Of a DNA stretch of 64,000 bases, positions 34,707 to 56,153 are shown one piece after another. The DNA lies in assembly GCF_000004075.3 (NCBI RefSeq), contig NC_026661.2, forward strand, positions 21,542,307 to 21,606,306, given 5' to 3'. Below the pieces are notes generated by a model. It was not told the DNA's origin. It was given only the letters and a program-made list of their open reading frames with translations, and ran no database searches. Source of the stretch: Cucumis sativus. Taxonomy: Eukaryota; Streptophyta; Magnoliopsida; Cucurbitales; Cucurbitaceae. The number at the start of each line of letters is the position of its first letter. Within the stretch, counting starts at the first letter, position 1. The position numbers were made by a program, and so were the translations under genes.

Positions 34707-35824
34707 AGGAAGACGACGAGATTCAGTCCTATCCGTCGCCGGGAAGTGGATCTCCTGCTTCGCCGATCTCCAACGGTCGGATTACCGTAACGGTTGCGGC
34801 GGTGGCGCCTCCTCCTCCTCCGCCTTCTTCTCAGAACATGATAACCTTGGCACTGCCGAATCAGCAGTCAAAAGGTGGCGGCGGAGGAAGCGGCGGAGGC
34901 GGAAGGGAGGATTGTTGGAGCGAAGGCGCGACGTCTGTGTTGATCGATGCTTGGGGAGAGAGGTATTTGGAACTGAGTAGAGGGAATTTGAAGCAGAAGC
35001 ATTGGAAAGAAGTTGCTGATATTGTGAGTAGTAGAGAGGATTATACGAAGATACCGAGGACTGATATTCAGTGCAAGAATCGGATTGATACGGTCAAGAA
35101 GAAGTATAAGACTGAGAAAGCTAAGATTACTGCTGGAGGAGGCCCCAGTAAGTGGCCATTTTATGATAGGTTAGATCAATTAATTGGTCCGACTTCGAAG
35201 AATGTTGCTTCTACCGCCGGTATAGCCACCGCTGTTAATCCACCTCTACATCAGAACCAGAAAGTTCCTGTAGGAATTCCTGTAATGAATCGACCTATAA
35301 TTCCCTTCCAAGCTCATCATAATCACGGTCATCAACCGCAATCCAAGGGGACAAAAGCTCAAAAGATCCAATACCACAAGCGGCCTCGAACGACTGATTC
35401 CGATTCCTCAGGCTCCGACAGAGAAACATCCCCAACTTCTAGTGATAGTTATCTGCAAGTAAAATTCCGGAGGAAAAATGTTAGGGTTCAGAAGGAGGCG
35501 GTGAATCCGAATTTGGGGAAGACAGAGAAGGGAAAGAATGGATCGAGGGAAAAGGGATGGGGAAATGCTGTGAGCGAATTAGCACAAGCAATTTTGAAAT
35601 TTGGTGAGGCGTATGAACAAGCCGAGAGCTCAAAGCTACAGCAAGTGGTAGAAATGGAGAAGCAAAGGATGAAATTTGCCAAAGATCTTGAATTGCAAAG
35701 AATGCAGTTCTTCATGAAGACTCAATTGGAGATCTCGCAGCTTAAACATGGAAGAAGAGTTGTTGCTGCTGGTAATCATCATTGTAGCAACAACAACAAC
35801 AGTAACAGCGATAGCAGCAACTAG
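34703..35824 (+). CDS. Trihelix transcription factor, ASIL1/ASIL2 type, 373 residues, intronless
   Basis: The first in-frame ATG is at 34703 (MKEDDEIQSYPSPG). A disordered N-terminus with poly-Pro and Gly-rich runs leads to the trihelix (Myb/SANT-like) domain at about 72-162. That domain contains CWSEGATSVLIDAWGERYLE, KQKHWKEVADIV, QCKNRIDTVKKKYK and SKWPFYDRLDQLIGP. A basic and Ser-rich linker follows (KRPRTTDSDSSGSDRETSP, possible nuclear signal). The C-terminal helix at about 300-355 (ELAQAILKFGEAYEQAESSK and VVEMEKQRMKFAKDLELQRM) is typical of the ASIL/SIP1 subfamily and probably mediates dimerisation. ASIL factors bind GT-type boxes and repress embryo-maturation genes in seedlings. The gene diverges from the ACP gene. 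Its leader carries an upstream frame overlapping the start codon. Confidence 0.9.
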   Translation: MKEDDEIQSYPSPGSGSPASPISNGRITVTVAAVAPPPPPPSSQNMITLALPNQQSKGGGGGSGGGGREDCWSEGATSVLIDAWGERYLELSRGNLKQKHWKEVADIVSSREDYTKIPRTDIQCKNRIDTVKKKYKTEKAKITAGGGPSKWPFYDRLDQLIGPTSKNVASTAGIATAVNPPLHQNQKVPVGIPVMNRPIIPFQAHHNHGHQPQSKGTKAQKIQYHKRPRTTDSDSSGSDRETSPTSSDSYLQVKFRRKNVRVQKEAVNPNLGKTEKGKNGSREKGWGNAVSELAQAILKFGEAYEQAESSKLQQVVEMEKQRMKFAKDLELQRMQFFMKTQLEISQLKHGRRVVAAGNHHCSNNNNSNSDSSN

Positions 35825-36590
35825 ATGATGAAATGCAGAATTAGGTAACTATTTTTCTCATCTTTGCAAATGTTAAAATCTGTATTAGTTTTACTCTTTA
35901 TCTGTATCCTAATTTATCATTTTCTCTTATAAATTAACTTGATCAACATGTTCAAAGCCTAGTAGTGATTTGTCAGTGAGTCTGTTTTTACCCATTAGAA
36001 TCCATCATCATCTACTCTTTAGTTTTCTTCATATTGGAAGGAGAAAGGGAAATAGTTCTCTCTATATAAAACACTGTTAATTAGAGGAAAACAATGAAGT
36101 TAAATCCATTTGGAATGAATGACTGTTCTTTCCTATTTCTTCCTTTTTGCTAATTAATGGATAAAGATGCCAAATTGGGTCAGACCCAGATTCTGAATTT
36201 GCATAGATACATTTGTCATCAAATGATTCAAACAAAATATAATTAAAAAAAATACTTATAATAAAACAGAAGGGACCAGGAGAAATCATGCCCTGACTTT
36301 ACATGACAAACAGACTCCCTGATCCTCTCATTAATTAAGGCTTAATTTTTAATCAATTAGTGGATTAGATTTGAAATAATTAAAACATTTTTTTTTGGCA
36401 TTTTTTTAGGAAGAAAAGCATGTGAAGATAAGATTGATTGTCTGATTGTTGAATCTGATACTATGATCTTTTTTTCTCAACAGTATAAACATTAACTTTG
36501 GATAGGATCAAATCCCAAGTGGGTGTGTGACGAAGTGTTATTACTTTTTAAGTTTTACCTTAAAAGGTCTTTTGGAAATGAAAGTGTAGA

Positions 36591-36726
36591 ATGTAATCAA
36601 GATTACCGAATATCAAAAGTAGGATGAAATGCTAAAAGGAAGGTTAGAATACCATTGTATGTAATCAAGATTACCGAATATCAAAAGTAGGATGAAATGC
36701 TAAAAGGAAGGTTAGAATGCCATTGT
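36591..36726. repeat. 68-bp tandem duplication, two copies
   Basis: Copy 1 (36591-36658) and copy 2 (36659-36726) both start ATGTAATCAAGATTACCGAA and differ at one base (AATACC versus AATGCC). Confidence 0.95.
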
Positions 36727-39700
36727 GACAACAGTGGTAGCAGAATGTAATAGAAACCACAAACATGGTATAAAAAAAAACCTCATTTTAAATGTAGATT
36801 TACAATTACAACTCGTTACATTCTAGCCTCCTAAACAAGCCTTTTGAGGCCTTAGGTGGATTGATTTTACTCAATGCTTGCCTTTTCATATCCCACCAAA
36901 AGAAAGAACAAATTCAAATGGTTGATTTTGGATAGAATTTCTTGCTTCCACAGCATTAAAGGATTGTGTTTTGGTTTAATGGAAACTTTTCGAATTTATT
37001 CCCCTAAAGAAGAGTATAGATTTAGAAACATTGTGAAGTATTATATTTGAAATGCGAGTTTAGTTCCTTTCTTTCCGATGGAGTTAGATATGTGGATTTG
37101 AACTCCAATTCAAGGGGATTTGTATGTATTAATTATTGTGTTGAGGTATGATTGTATTGGTTCGACTTTCAACTTATAGGGACGTAAAAGAGTAATGATT
37201 TTAATCCTTTCAAAAGCTGTATTTACATTTTGTGGCTTATATTGAAAAATGAAGGATGAAAAGTGGAAAATTTTATTTTATTTCCAATATTGTGTCTTTG
37301 AATTTATATATCATGATATTTTCAAAAATCTTTTAAAAAAATTGAAGTTTAATTTTAAGAAAATTTAGTGTATAGTGACTCGAAATTAGCTTTCGAAAAA
37401 TTTTCAAGGTTAGTTCTTAAATTATTTTCGTCTAAGCAGTCTAAATGATAATAAATTTCAATGTTCAATGAGCTTCTAATCCTTTTAACTTTCATTGTAC
37501 AATGATAAAAGTTTCTCTACTTCTTTCTTTAAAAAAGAAACAAAAATAATTTTAAAAAGTGGGGTTCAATTTTCTCATATGAGGAATTAAAAAGGAAAAA
37601 GTAAGGTTCAATTTTCTTTTATGGTTAAAAAAGGGACATTAATAGGGAGAGGGAAAACTGATGTTTTGAATTAAAGAATTTGGGCTTTGCTTAAACAAAA
37701 TAAAAGGTATTGTTCTCTTTTGAAATAAAAAAGTCAATAGAAATTTGTAATATTTAATTAATTTTGAATGATTAAAGTGTATTTCAGAGTAATTTTGTAC
37801 TCGAAAAAAGTTATTTTAGCAACTTCAATGTCACTCCCAAACATGTTCTAAGCGGATTATTCTAGACCTTCAAGTTTAAGTCAATTTATGGCTAATTTTT
37901 GACATTTCTATGTTGATCAAGATACAAAAATTTCCACTTTCCGTTTAAAAACATAAAATTACAGATAAAATGTGAGTTTAAAATATCTATCCTTCATTAT
38001 AGTCGTCAACTTTTTTCTTTTTAAAGAACGACCACCTTTGAACAATGATGTTTGTTACCGCGGTATCCATGTATTTTTAATCTCATTAACCAGCGTGGTT
38101 TCTTATCATTATGGTTTTGAAACTAGTGTGCCTCTTATGGTTTGTTAACATCGATATAACTGAAAAATTAATAATTGATATCGACATCAATGCTTTAATT
38201 TTTTTTATATCTATTGATCATGTTCATCAATATTGATTGTATGCCTTAAATTCTATAGGATGTCACTTCAATACAAAAAATAAATAAATTAATGTATTTT
38301 ATTCACGAACAAACTACTAGAATTAATAGATGAAATAAAAAGCTAGAGGTATAATTGTAACTACCCATATAATTTTAAGAGTTGTTGATCAAATAAAATG
38401 TTCGAGAAGTATAATTATAGTATAAAAATAAGTGTAATTGTAACAAATCCCCTATTTGTATAAGTGGTTTGTGTGTGCATGTATATGTATATATTTAGAA
38501 ACATCAATTCCTCATTAATAAAAGGTAAATAATTTCAAATAATTTAAGTCAATAATGAAGAGAAACAAATAATTCAAACACCTTCCCTATTTTCAGTCTT
38601 TCTATTAATGCACTTTCTTTGAAGCCACTCGAGAAATGGAAGCAAACAAAATATTCTTGCAAAATAAATTGTTTAAAATTCCAAACAAAAATTTTAGATG
38701 TAGAATTGTGATGATGAATCTATAATGATGCATAATTAAAATTGTTGTTTCATATCATCTATAATATTGTTTAAATTCTATTCGCTTTTAATTCATGGAT
38801 ATTTTTTAAACGTTTGTGAAAATCTATTGATAATTATAAGTATAAGAGTTTTTAAAACAAACGAAAAATTTGAATGTTTTTTTTTTATAGTTTAACCAAT
38901 CTTTTTATTTTCGTTTCGAAATTAGCATCGGTTTAGGAAGTTTTTTTAAAAAAATTGTTTGCGCACTACGAAAAAATACTTAAAAAGACAAAAATCACTG
39001 TACTTGATTTTTGTATGAAGCATAAATAGTTTATATTTTTTTTCTTCTATTTTTAACAATTTTCTGATCGGTTTAGGTGTTAAAAATGTGTGTGAGAGTC
39101 TCATATTCGTCCAAATTTTAAGACTTATATGTTTGAAATCAAATAAGTCAACCTCTAATCATTAATCCAATCTGATTTAACCGTGAATTTATAATAAACA
39201 TTTATAGCTTTGACCATAGTATTTCTTTTTTCTTTGGACTTCATTGTATAAGTAACAAATAATTAAATAAATTAGTTCAAAAGAAATGTATCATGACTCG
39301 AACATTGTCAATCAGAGTCAATTTTTTTACCAAACCACTACTGAATAGACTATAACAATCGTCCAGAAGTAAAAGATGGTCGATTTGATCAGTTCGATTA
39401 TATTTTAATTTAATTGATATTTTTTTAAACCGACACCAACCAATCTATCTTCTTTTTTGATTCAATCGGCTCCATTTTTATTTATTGGTGTATATGCTCA
39501 TGATCTTGACCTCAATGCTCCTTACATTGGAAGTCACCGTCCACAAGAGACATTATACCATTCCGACGTCGTTTCGGTTATTGAATTGACAAGTCAATGA
39601 AAGTGGAAAAATGTGAGGATTCTCCTCCCTTCATCTACACCGTTGGATCTACCTCCAATTCCAAATCCAAGCTTCCCAACCATTAATTATAAAACGTCGT

Positions 39701-42700
39701 TTTCTCATGGGTCCCAGTCAACTATCTCTCCAATCCAACGGCCTACATCTCACCATTGTTTACACAACAGCCGTTCATATTTCCAAACGTAATCTAGTTT
39801 TAGCTTAAGATTAATTCGAATAATTTTATCTTAAAAAAGTTTAATCCAATAAAACCGAAGCAATCGTAATATTTTTAAACCTCGTAAAAGGGTAAAAATT
39901 AATGGAATAAAAACGAGACTTTTTTTATAAAATAATTTATAATAATAATATCCTTACGACAATATTTTTTAAATTTATAAAAGTAATAAATTTAAAAGTA
40001 GTGATTTATGAGTCATATTTGAAGTTAGTGTATTTAGTTGTTTTCTTTTAAATGTTTTTGTTATTTGCGGTAATTTTTTTAAAAATAAAATATACGATTT
40101 AATTTATTTATTTATTTAAAATATTTAAATGAAAGGTGGACCAAGATTAGGGGTTGTGGGGCCAGTTCTCACGTGTTGAGAATGATACGTCATCGTGTAA
40201 ATGGGTGTGACGTGTCAAAATAGGAGTGGTTGAGAGTGTGAAGTTTCGTCAAGTTAAAAAGGAGAGGAAGAACATGGCGAAAGCTGACAAAGGAGAAAAG
40301 AGAAAAAAGTGAGATGCTCCACACGCGTCTCTCCATCCCAAACCCCTAAAATTTTAACATTGCCTTAATGTGTACAAATGGATGATATCTCACTCTTTTT
40401 CTTTTTATATTTCCGATAATAAATATACGTATTTGGGGATGGATTTATAAATTTTATATACAATATACTAAATAATAAATATAGTAAAAAATTAATATTG
40501 AAACTTCGAAAAACATAAGATTAACTTAAGGTAAAGTCTGGTGATTGTGAAAGTGGAGGCACAATTATTGATTGTGCTCCACCCATATTTCATTTAAAAT
40601 AAAATATTATTTAATATATATTGTAATGTCACTTCATACTTAATATTAAAATATAAAAATCGATAATGTGAGGGACACATATCTTATTAGTTCTTATATA
40701 AATTTATCAGTAGTAGTGTATGTATCACGATAAAAGGTTAATAAAATAGAAAAGGTTAATAAAATAGTTTATGTTTATAAATATTTTTTAAAAAATTATC
40801 GTTTAAAATATATTTTTATTTTAACTCACAAATCGCTTATCATTTTGATTGGAACGTCATTTGAGTGCACGTACATCAGAGTTTGTGCAATTTTATTGTT
40901 TAATTTAGCTTGTATTTTTATTTGGTTTCTTAAAGTTAATTTATAAAATATAAGAATAATTTCTTTTAAAATAATAAAATAGACAAAAATATTTAGACTT
41001 TACATAAATATTATTTAAAAAAACATATTTAATTAAACTAGGTTAAGTAAATTGTTGTGCATAAATGTGACTACACGTAGGTGAAAAGTGCATTGCTATT
41101 TAATGTAACTTTTAAGCTTGAATCATATATAACATTAACAATATACTATGCTTTTAATTCAAGTTCCATTTATATGAAAAATCCATTAACTAATAACATG
41201 TTAACAACAAACACATGGCCCGTGATCAACAATAATACATTAATGTGTACGTAAAAACATGCTTCATCTTGCAAATTGGTATTTAGATCGCACGATATTA
41301 GGACAAATATCCATTTATACTTTAGAAGTATTATTAATTAAAATCTTTAATTTAAATTTTTTTTATCAATTTAAACCTTAGACTTTCATAAATGCATCCG
41401 TTTTAATACTTTTTTTTCATGTATGTATCAACATAAACTCTCTATTTATAAAGTGTATTCGAGTGAAACATAACGGCGGATTTAAATTGATATATGTATA
41501 CATAAGTTTAAGATCTAAATTGATACTTGTATATTTATATATTATATTTCTAAATATAAATTTTTGTATAATTACTTGTATTTTTCTTCTTTTTGAAGGA
41601 TCGCACCAAATATTCAAATGTCTCATCTAATCATATTTTCTCTTACTTGGTCATTCATTTTTTTAAGCCCAATGGGTATGAATGAGAGACGTTATTAGTC
41701 GTAAAGTTTTGAGCTTAATCGATCGTTCAATGTATTGCGTAGGTTGAGCTACACGACTTTTATGTTGGGTTGTTGTATATATTTTGAGGAACATGCCAAA
41801 ATAATATCTAACATTGCATTGGTAGCTAATATTAATATATGTATATTACCTACACGACCATACAACAATATAATGCTTGAATCTCCGTAAAGAGAATACG
41901 ATATCACCATTTAATTACCATGTTTATATTCTACAATATTCACTTCAACTTTTTTTGCAATTGTTTATAGTTTACTCTCGAATATTTACTCCAAATTTCT
42001 TTATTATCTGATAATTCTTTTTCCAACAAATATGATTGTGAATAAAATCTATTTTAAACAAAATGCTAATCATCTAATTTCAAAACCTACTAAAAACTCA
42101 AATTCGAAAGTGTATAGAGTTCATTAAATATTACTATAAAAAATAAAATTACGTTAAAATTTGTAAAATGTAACGAGTTTAACAATTCAAAAACAATTTT
42201 AGATTTTCTTCCAAATTTATAATATAAATATAACAAAATAATAATAATTTAAACTTGAACTTAAATGTTGATTTTGAAAGTTATGCATTTATAATTAAGA
42301 GTACAAAAATTAAATGAAGTATATATAAGACAACTCAAAGATCCTATTAGTCACTATTGTACCACCAAATTTCAAGGGTCAAGGGATTGAAGCAAATTAG
42401 TAGACTTCTAAAATATTATTATTTTTGCACATGATTGTGATTGAGGACTTCAATTATTTCAAATTCAATTATGTGTGACAACACACATAATTTTGAAAAT
42501 TAAAATCAATAGGGTTTGAAAAAAAATGTCATAAATTATGTTTCTTTCAACTAAAATCAAAACCTTTAATTACCATATTTTTCTAAAATTAAAGAAAAAA
42601 AAACATGTATGGATATCACATTGCATTCTTCATTGTTATAATAATGATATTTTAAAAACCCATTGAAAGAAATGATATGGTGATTTGAACATTAGTCTAA

Positions 42701-43599
42701 TCAATTTGAATAGAGAAAGATATAAACAAAAACAAGAAAAAACCTTACATTTCCAATCCATAAAGCTATAATTTCAAACCTAAGCTTGATGTTTAAAGGC
42801 AGCTTTTAAAGTGCATAACTAAACGAATAAATGTATGGATGTAGAGTTAAATGGTTATGAGACTCGTTAATAAAGAAAATATATAATCGAAGAGATGTAA
42901 GTGTGTCTCTATTACAGTTAAGTCATGTTCTCTATGATACTCATTTAAATTTTATAAACGGGTGTTTAAGATGTTGAGTTGGTTATTATAGTTTGTGGGT
43001 AATAATTGATGGTATGTTATATAATACGTACTGAAATGTAGACTATTTTAGTGTATGTTGCAATAATATGAAAATAGTAACGAAGAGATTAAATTATAAT
43101 AAATAGAAAACAATACATTATAATATCTTATATTTTTCATATTTATAAAAGTAAACTTTATCTTTTTTATCTCAACGTTTCTACATTTATCGAGTAACTT
43201 CATATTTCAATGTTAATTTACTTTTTTTTTTAATTATCGAGTAACTCAATCTTACAATTCTACATATGAGGTATACACAATTAAAAATTCTAACGTATTA
43301 ACTCTTATAGAATGCTAAACGTTCCATAAACGTTTAACTAAGCTTTTAAAGTAAAATAAAGAGCAAGGTTAAAAAGGGAATTTGGCCAAAGTAATAGAAA
43401 ATAAGCACTTTTTCCAATCTTTTACGATGAGTGGCACCGAACGTATGAAGTTGGAGTAAGGACAAAACAAAATATGTGGCAGTGTTTTGAGGGGTAAAAT
43501 TGTACTTTCACCTTGAATATCTTACATGCAACCCCATCCCCCACAATAATATTATATCTTATTCGTGAACATATTCAAATATATAGTCAAATGAACCAA

Positions 43600-43718
43600 A
43601 ACATAACAAAATTTCAAATACTATCAATGAAAAACATTCGAAGATTTCTATTAGTGTCTACCAGTAACATTGATAGATACCAATACATACGTTGAATATG
43701 TATTTTTGTTATATTTCA
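43600..43718. repeat. Degenerate copy of the short inverted-repeat family (copy D)
   Basis: ACATAACAAAATTTC near the left end and TTTTTGTTATATTT near the right end pair imperfectly, with GTGTCTACCAGTAACATTGA and GATAG motifs between. It is more decayed than copy C. Confidence 0.4.
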
Positions 43719-46150
43719 ATAGCTGTGTTATTTTATGACATAAAAATTTAAAAAAATCTAGCAAAAGTAGCAGTAAACAAAATGTATGATTACATTTTCT
43801 AAATTATAAAAATAACAAATTTAAAAGTCGATAACCTTCGTAGCCTTCTGATAGCCGTCTATTGTTACTAATTACTTGTCATATTTGTCACATGCAAAAA
43901 AGAAGTGTCGTCGACTGTTTTTTCAAATATTTTTGTTATCCGATGCAATTTCTCAAATTTATTTAAACTGAACTCTTATTATTTATTTATTTTGACTTTT
44001 AAATTATATTCCCCTCCACTACTTTATGAAGTTTTTCTTTCATAAATTCTTAACCAAAGGTCCAAAGCTCAAGTTATCTTTCCCCCTAAAAAGAATAAAA
44101 TAACAATAAGTTTTGAGCTAACTTTGAAATGTCTAACTTTTATGTTGAGATAAAAATGTTTTAAAATATAATAATAATAATAAAGGTTAAAATATATTTT
44201 TTTCTAGTGAAAAATTTGGCATAAATAATTTATTAGTTTTATTTTTGGAAGAATTTAAAATGAATCTAAATTTGGAGTACAACAAAAAGCATCTATTCAT
44301 TCATTCAATATATTTTTATCCAAACTTAAAAAAGTTCCATTCAATATCTATAAGGATGAGAGAGAATCTGTCTTAATTGATAGAGAGAGAATTTATTTTC
44401 CTTTAGCTCTCCCATTTACAATTATAATTAACTATAATATTAATTCTCCATAATTTTTTATACAATTCATACAAAAAAAACTACTAAAAAATAAAATTTA
44501 TTATACTTCATTTGTTGAGTGAATGACAATTTTTTTTGTTATTATTATAATTATAATTTTCATATAGTTTTCCCCTAAAATGCTTATTGAGATGGACATT
44601 TTATTAATATTTTTGTCAACGTCGTTTCTCAAGACTTTTGACAATCTGTGTATTTTGTTAAAACTGTACCCTCATGTTAAAAAGATTGAAACTTTAAATT
44701 TATAAAATCATTACATGGTTTTTGAGTGCATAAGTATTTTAACATCTGAATGAGTTTGAGAGTTGATTTTTTCTGAGTTCGTGCTAATAAAAATTAACAA
44801 AACCATTTAAAAGTGAGTGAGAGATAGAGAGATCTAAGTGGAAGCATTTTTTTCTCCCTTAGAAAAAAAACAAAACAAAACAACTTTCCCTCTACTCACT
44901 TTCAAATGTATAAAACCGTTAAAAATTAGAACGCCCGAGTTAATTACCGAAAATACCCTTTCTCACTTCCTACGGTGGCAAGTCCAGACGAAGCATAATT
45001 ACACATCTACCCCTTTAAATACTCTAATAATTAACACTATGCTTTGTTTTTATTTATTTCCTTTTAAAAAAACTATAAGTTCTTTTTAATAATTATATTT
45101 TTCAAATATCAATTTCAATGTTTGAACATTTTTTCTATTTTATTTCATTTATATTTTAAAACTTTAAAATTTTACATTTTTTGGTCGGTGGATGTTAGAT
45201 TGCTAATTTTATATGAATATGACGTCATACCTATTGAGTTTAATAGATTAAAAGAGTTAAAAGAATAAAAGGGTCAAAGTTATTATACTAAATTGTTACC
45301 ATTCAAAATTTGAAGAAGTGGAAAATATTTCAACTTGCTATTAATTAATTGCATCTAACATCTACCTGGAAATTTGTGCAAATAAAAAAAATTCAAATTT
45401 AATTTAAACTCAATTTCAATATATAAGAAATTAATTATAATTTTTAAAGATTTATGGTACAAATTTTAACTTTGTAGAGATGATTGAACATGATTAGCGA
45501 GTCCAAATATAGCTGGGTGGATAAGACATGCATTAAAATTTTCATTTTCTATTTCGATTAAATTATAAACATATTTGAAGAATAAATTCTATAGAATTTT
45601 AGAAATTAGGTCTTGACTTATTTTAGAAGTTTTTTTTTTCTTGCAACCTAACACAAACGCAACTTAGCTAAACATAAAACCTGAAAACTTCTAACCAATC
45701 AGTTAGATGTTATAATGTATGATGTTACATGTTATCGAAGTAAGAAACAGTGAAGATCTATTTTTCGAAAACATAGTTTAAACATTATTCCATACATATT
45801 TTTTTTTTGTTTTTAATAACAAATATTCATACAAACCTAAGCTTTGAGAGACAAAAGAGGATAAATGTAAAAACATCTAAAATCCAATAAAGAAAACAAT
45901 ACAAGAGTTATAATAACCTTATAATATTCTAGGTGTTGAGAAGAAAACCCTAAACAAGACACGAACCCAATACAGACTACAGAGAGATCAACCTAATTTC
46001 TTACACGAAAACATAAGAAGAATGAAACATTTCCAACCTCCTTATCAACACAAGAATTTCGTCAAACTATACACCTCAACTAGTAATTCTAAAACAATTT
46101 TATTTTAAAGAGAGAAATCGAACTTTTGACTTGAAAGTCGATAATTAAAA

Positions 46151-47574
46151 CGATGCTTTGAACGTGGGAGTGAAAAAAGAAAAAGAAAATGAGATTTAAT
46201 GAGAGGTGGATATAATGGTAATTTGGGAGGTGAGAGAGAGTGAGGAGTCATCCAAGTTTATGTAAATAAAGAAAGGAAAAGAGTTTTAAAGTTTTTTGAT
46301 TTCCAAAATTGAAAAAAAAGAAGAAAAAAAAGGCATTGGCAACACACACACACATACAGTCTTCTCTTTTCTCTCTCAACTTCACATCTCTTCCTCTTCA
46401 TCTCTCTCTCTACTGTATCTCTTAGACCCTCAAAGAGAGTGTAGAGAGAGAGCGACATACATTCTTTCTTTCCACACCCACCTCTCTTTAACACCATTCT
46501 TCTCCCTCATTCTCTTTAGGGTTTTCTTAAAACCTATTTACAATTTCTTCCAAGCTCTCCAATTTTTGTTTTTTTTCACAATATAAGGTCACCCCCCCTC
46601 ACAAAGATAAACCAACCCGTTTTAGCTAATTACCCATCAACTATATTCAAATGCTGCTAATCGGACGATCCGATTGCCGTTTTTGAGATCTTGGATGTGG
46701 ACTTCACGGGTATGCTTCTGATATAGACGATCGGTTCAGCATTTCGCCTTCTTCCGGTTTTTGTTTTTGTTTTTCGAACATCGATTAGCTTCTTTTTGCT
46801 TTTTCTGCATTTGGGTTTTCTTTTTCCACTGTGTTTTTTGTTTATAAAAAAATATGGAATATGTAGCTTGCTTGATGTTTGTGGATTTTTTTTTTTTTGG
46901 GGGGGGTAGGGGCATGGCATTTGAATTTGTGTTTGAGGGATTGAATTCCGTATGGGTCTGCTTTGGTTTGGCCATTTGATTTGATTTTTAATTGTTGAAT
47001 CAGATCTAAGTTTATTTAACTTCCTTTTATGAAGCTTGGGTTTCTATTTTTGGGAGGAGGGAGGGGGGTGGGTGAATTTATTGGCATTGGGCTTTCTAAA
47101 GGGCTTTAGGAGTGAGATCTGTGATGTATGTTGGGTGGGGATTTAGGAGTGAAGCTTGAGGTTTTTTTCTTCTGGCTTTCTTCTATGGAATGATATTTTC
47201 TTAGATAATCTTACTTTAACTCCTAATGTTGACTACTGTAATCTAGATTCTATTATTAATGTTTGGAGTTTATTTTCTTCTATTGCTATGTCACTGTTGC
47301 AACCTCTTCTACAATCCGACTTTTTTGTGTTCTTTTCTACTTTTTAATTTAAGTTTAGTAGAGCTGAAATGAGGAATTTTTGATAAGATTCTTTCTGAAG
47401 GGGGTTTTCGTTTAATCCCAGCGGTGCCTCTTGCTAGATTTCTTGGAAATTCTACTGTCGCACCAAACATTGTCAGGAGCTGGAGTGCTTTTTTCCAGGA
47501 AGTAAGTCTAGTTTGATGAAGTGCTTTGGGAAAAGATAAATTGAAACTTGAAGTTTCTGTGAAGTGAAAGGGAA
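46151..47574 (+). promoter_or_regulatory. Promoter and probable spliced 5' leader of the COP1-interacting-like gene
   Basis: CT-rich leader-like sequence at about 46360-46540 is followed by T-rich, intron-like sequence up to the ATG at 47575. A leader intron is likely, for example from a donor near 46708 (ACGG|GTATGC) to an acceptor near 47500 (TTCCAG). These borders are not fixed. A short upstream frame starts at ATG 46651 and stops at 46684-46686. Confidence 0.45.

Positions 47575-56153
<8,579 letters not shown>

Larger units (their letters stand above)
35825..46150. other. Long AT-rich gene-poor spacer before the COP1-interacting-like gene
   Basis: About 10.3 kb. The first few hundred bases are probably trihelix 3' UTR. 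It contains a 68-bp tandem duplication (36591-36726), a less AT-rich patch with clustered ACGT-core motifs (about 39490-40310), and degraded copies of the short inverted-repeat family (about 43600-43940). Open frames are short and unrecognised. No transposon protein was seen. Confidence 0.6.

Noticed and set aside
46296..46586. 96-codon CT-rich open frame
   Set aside because: Low-complexity leader sequence of the COP1-interacting-like gene, encoding mostly Leu, Ser and Phe.
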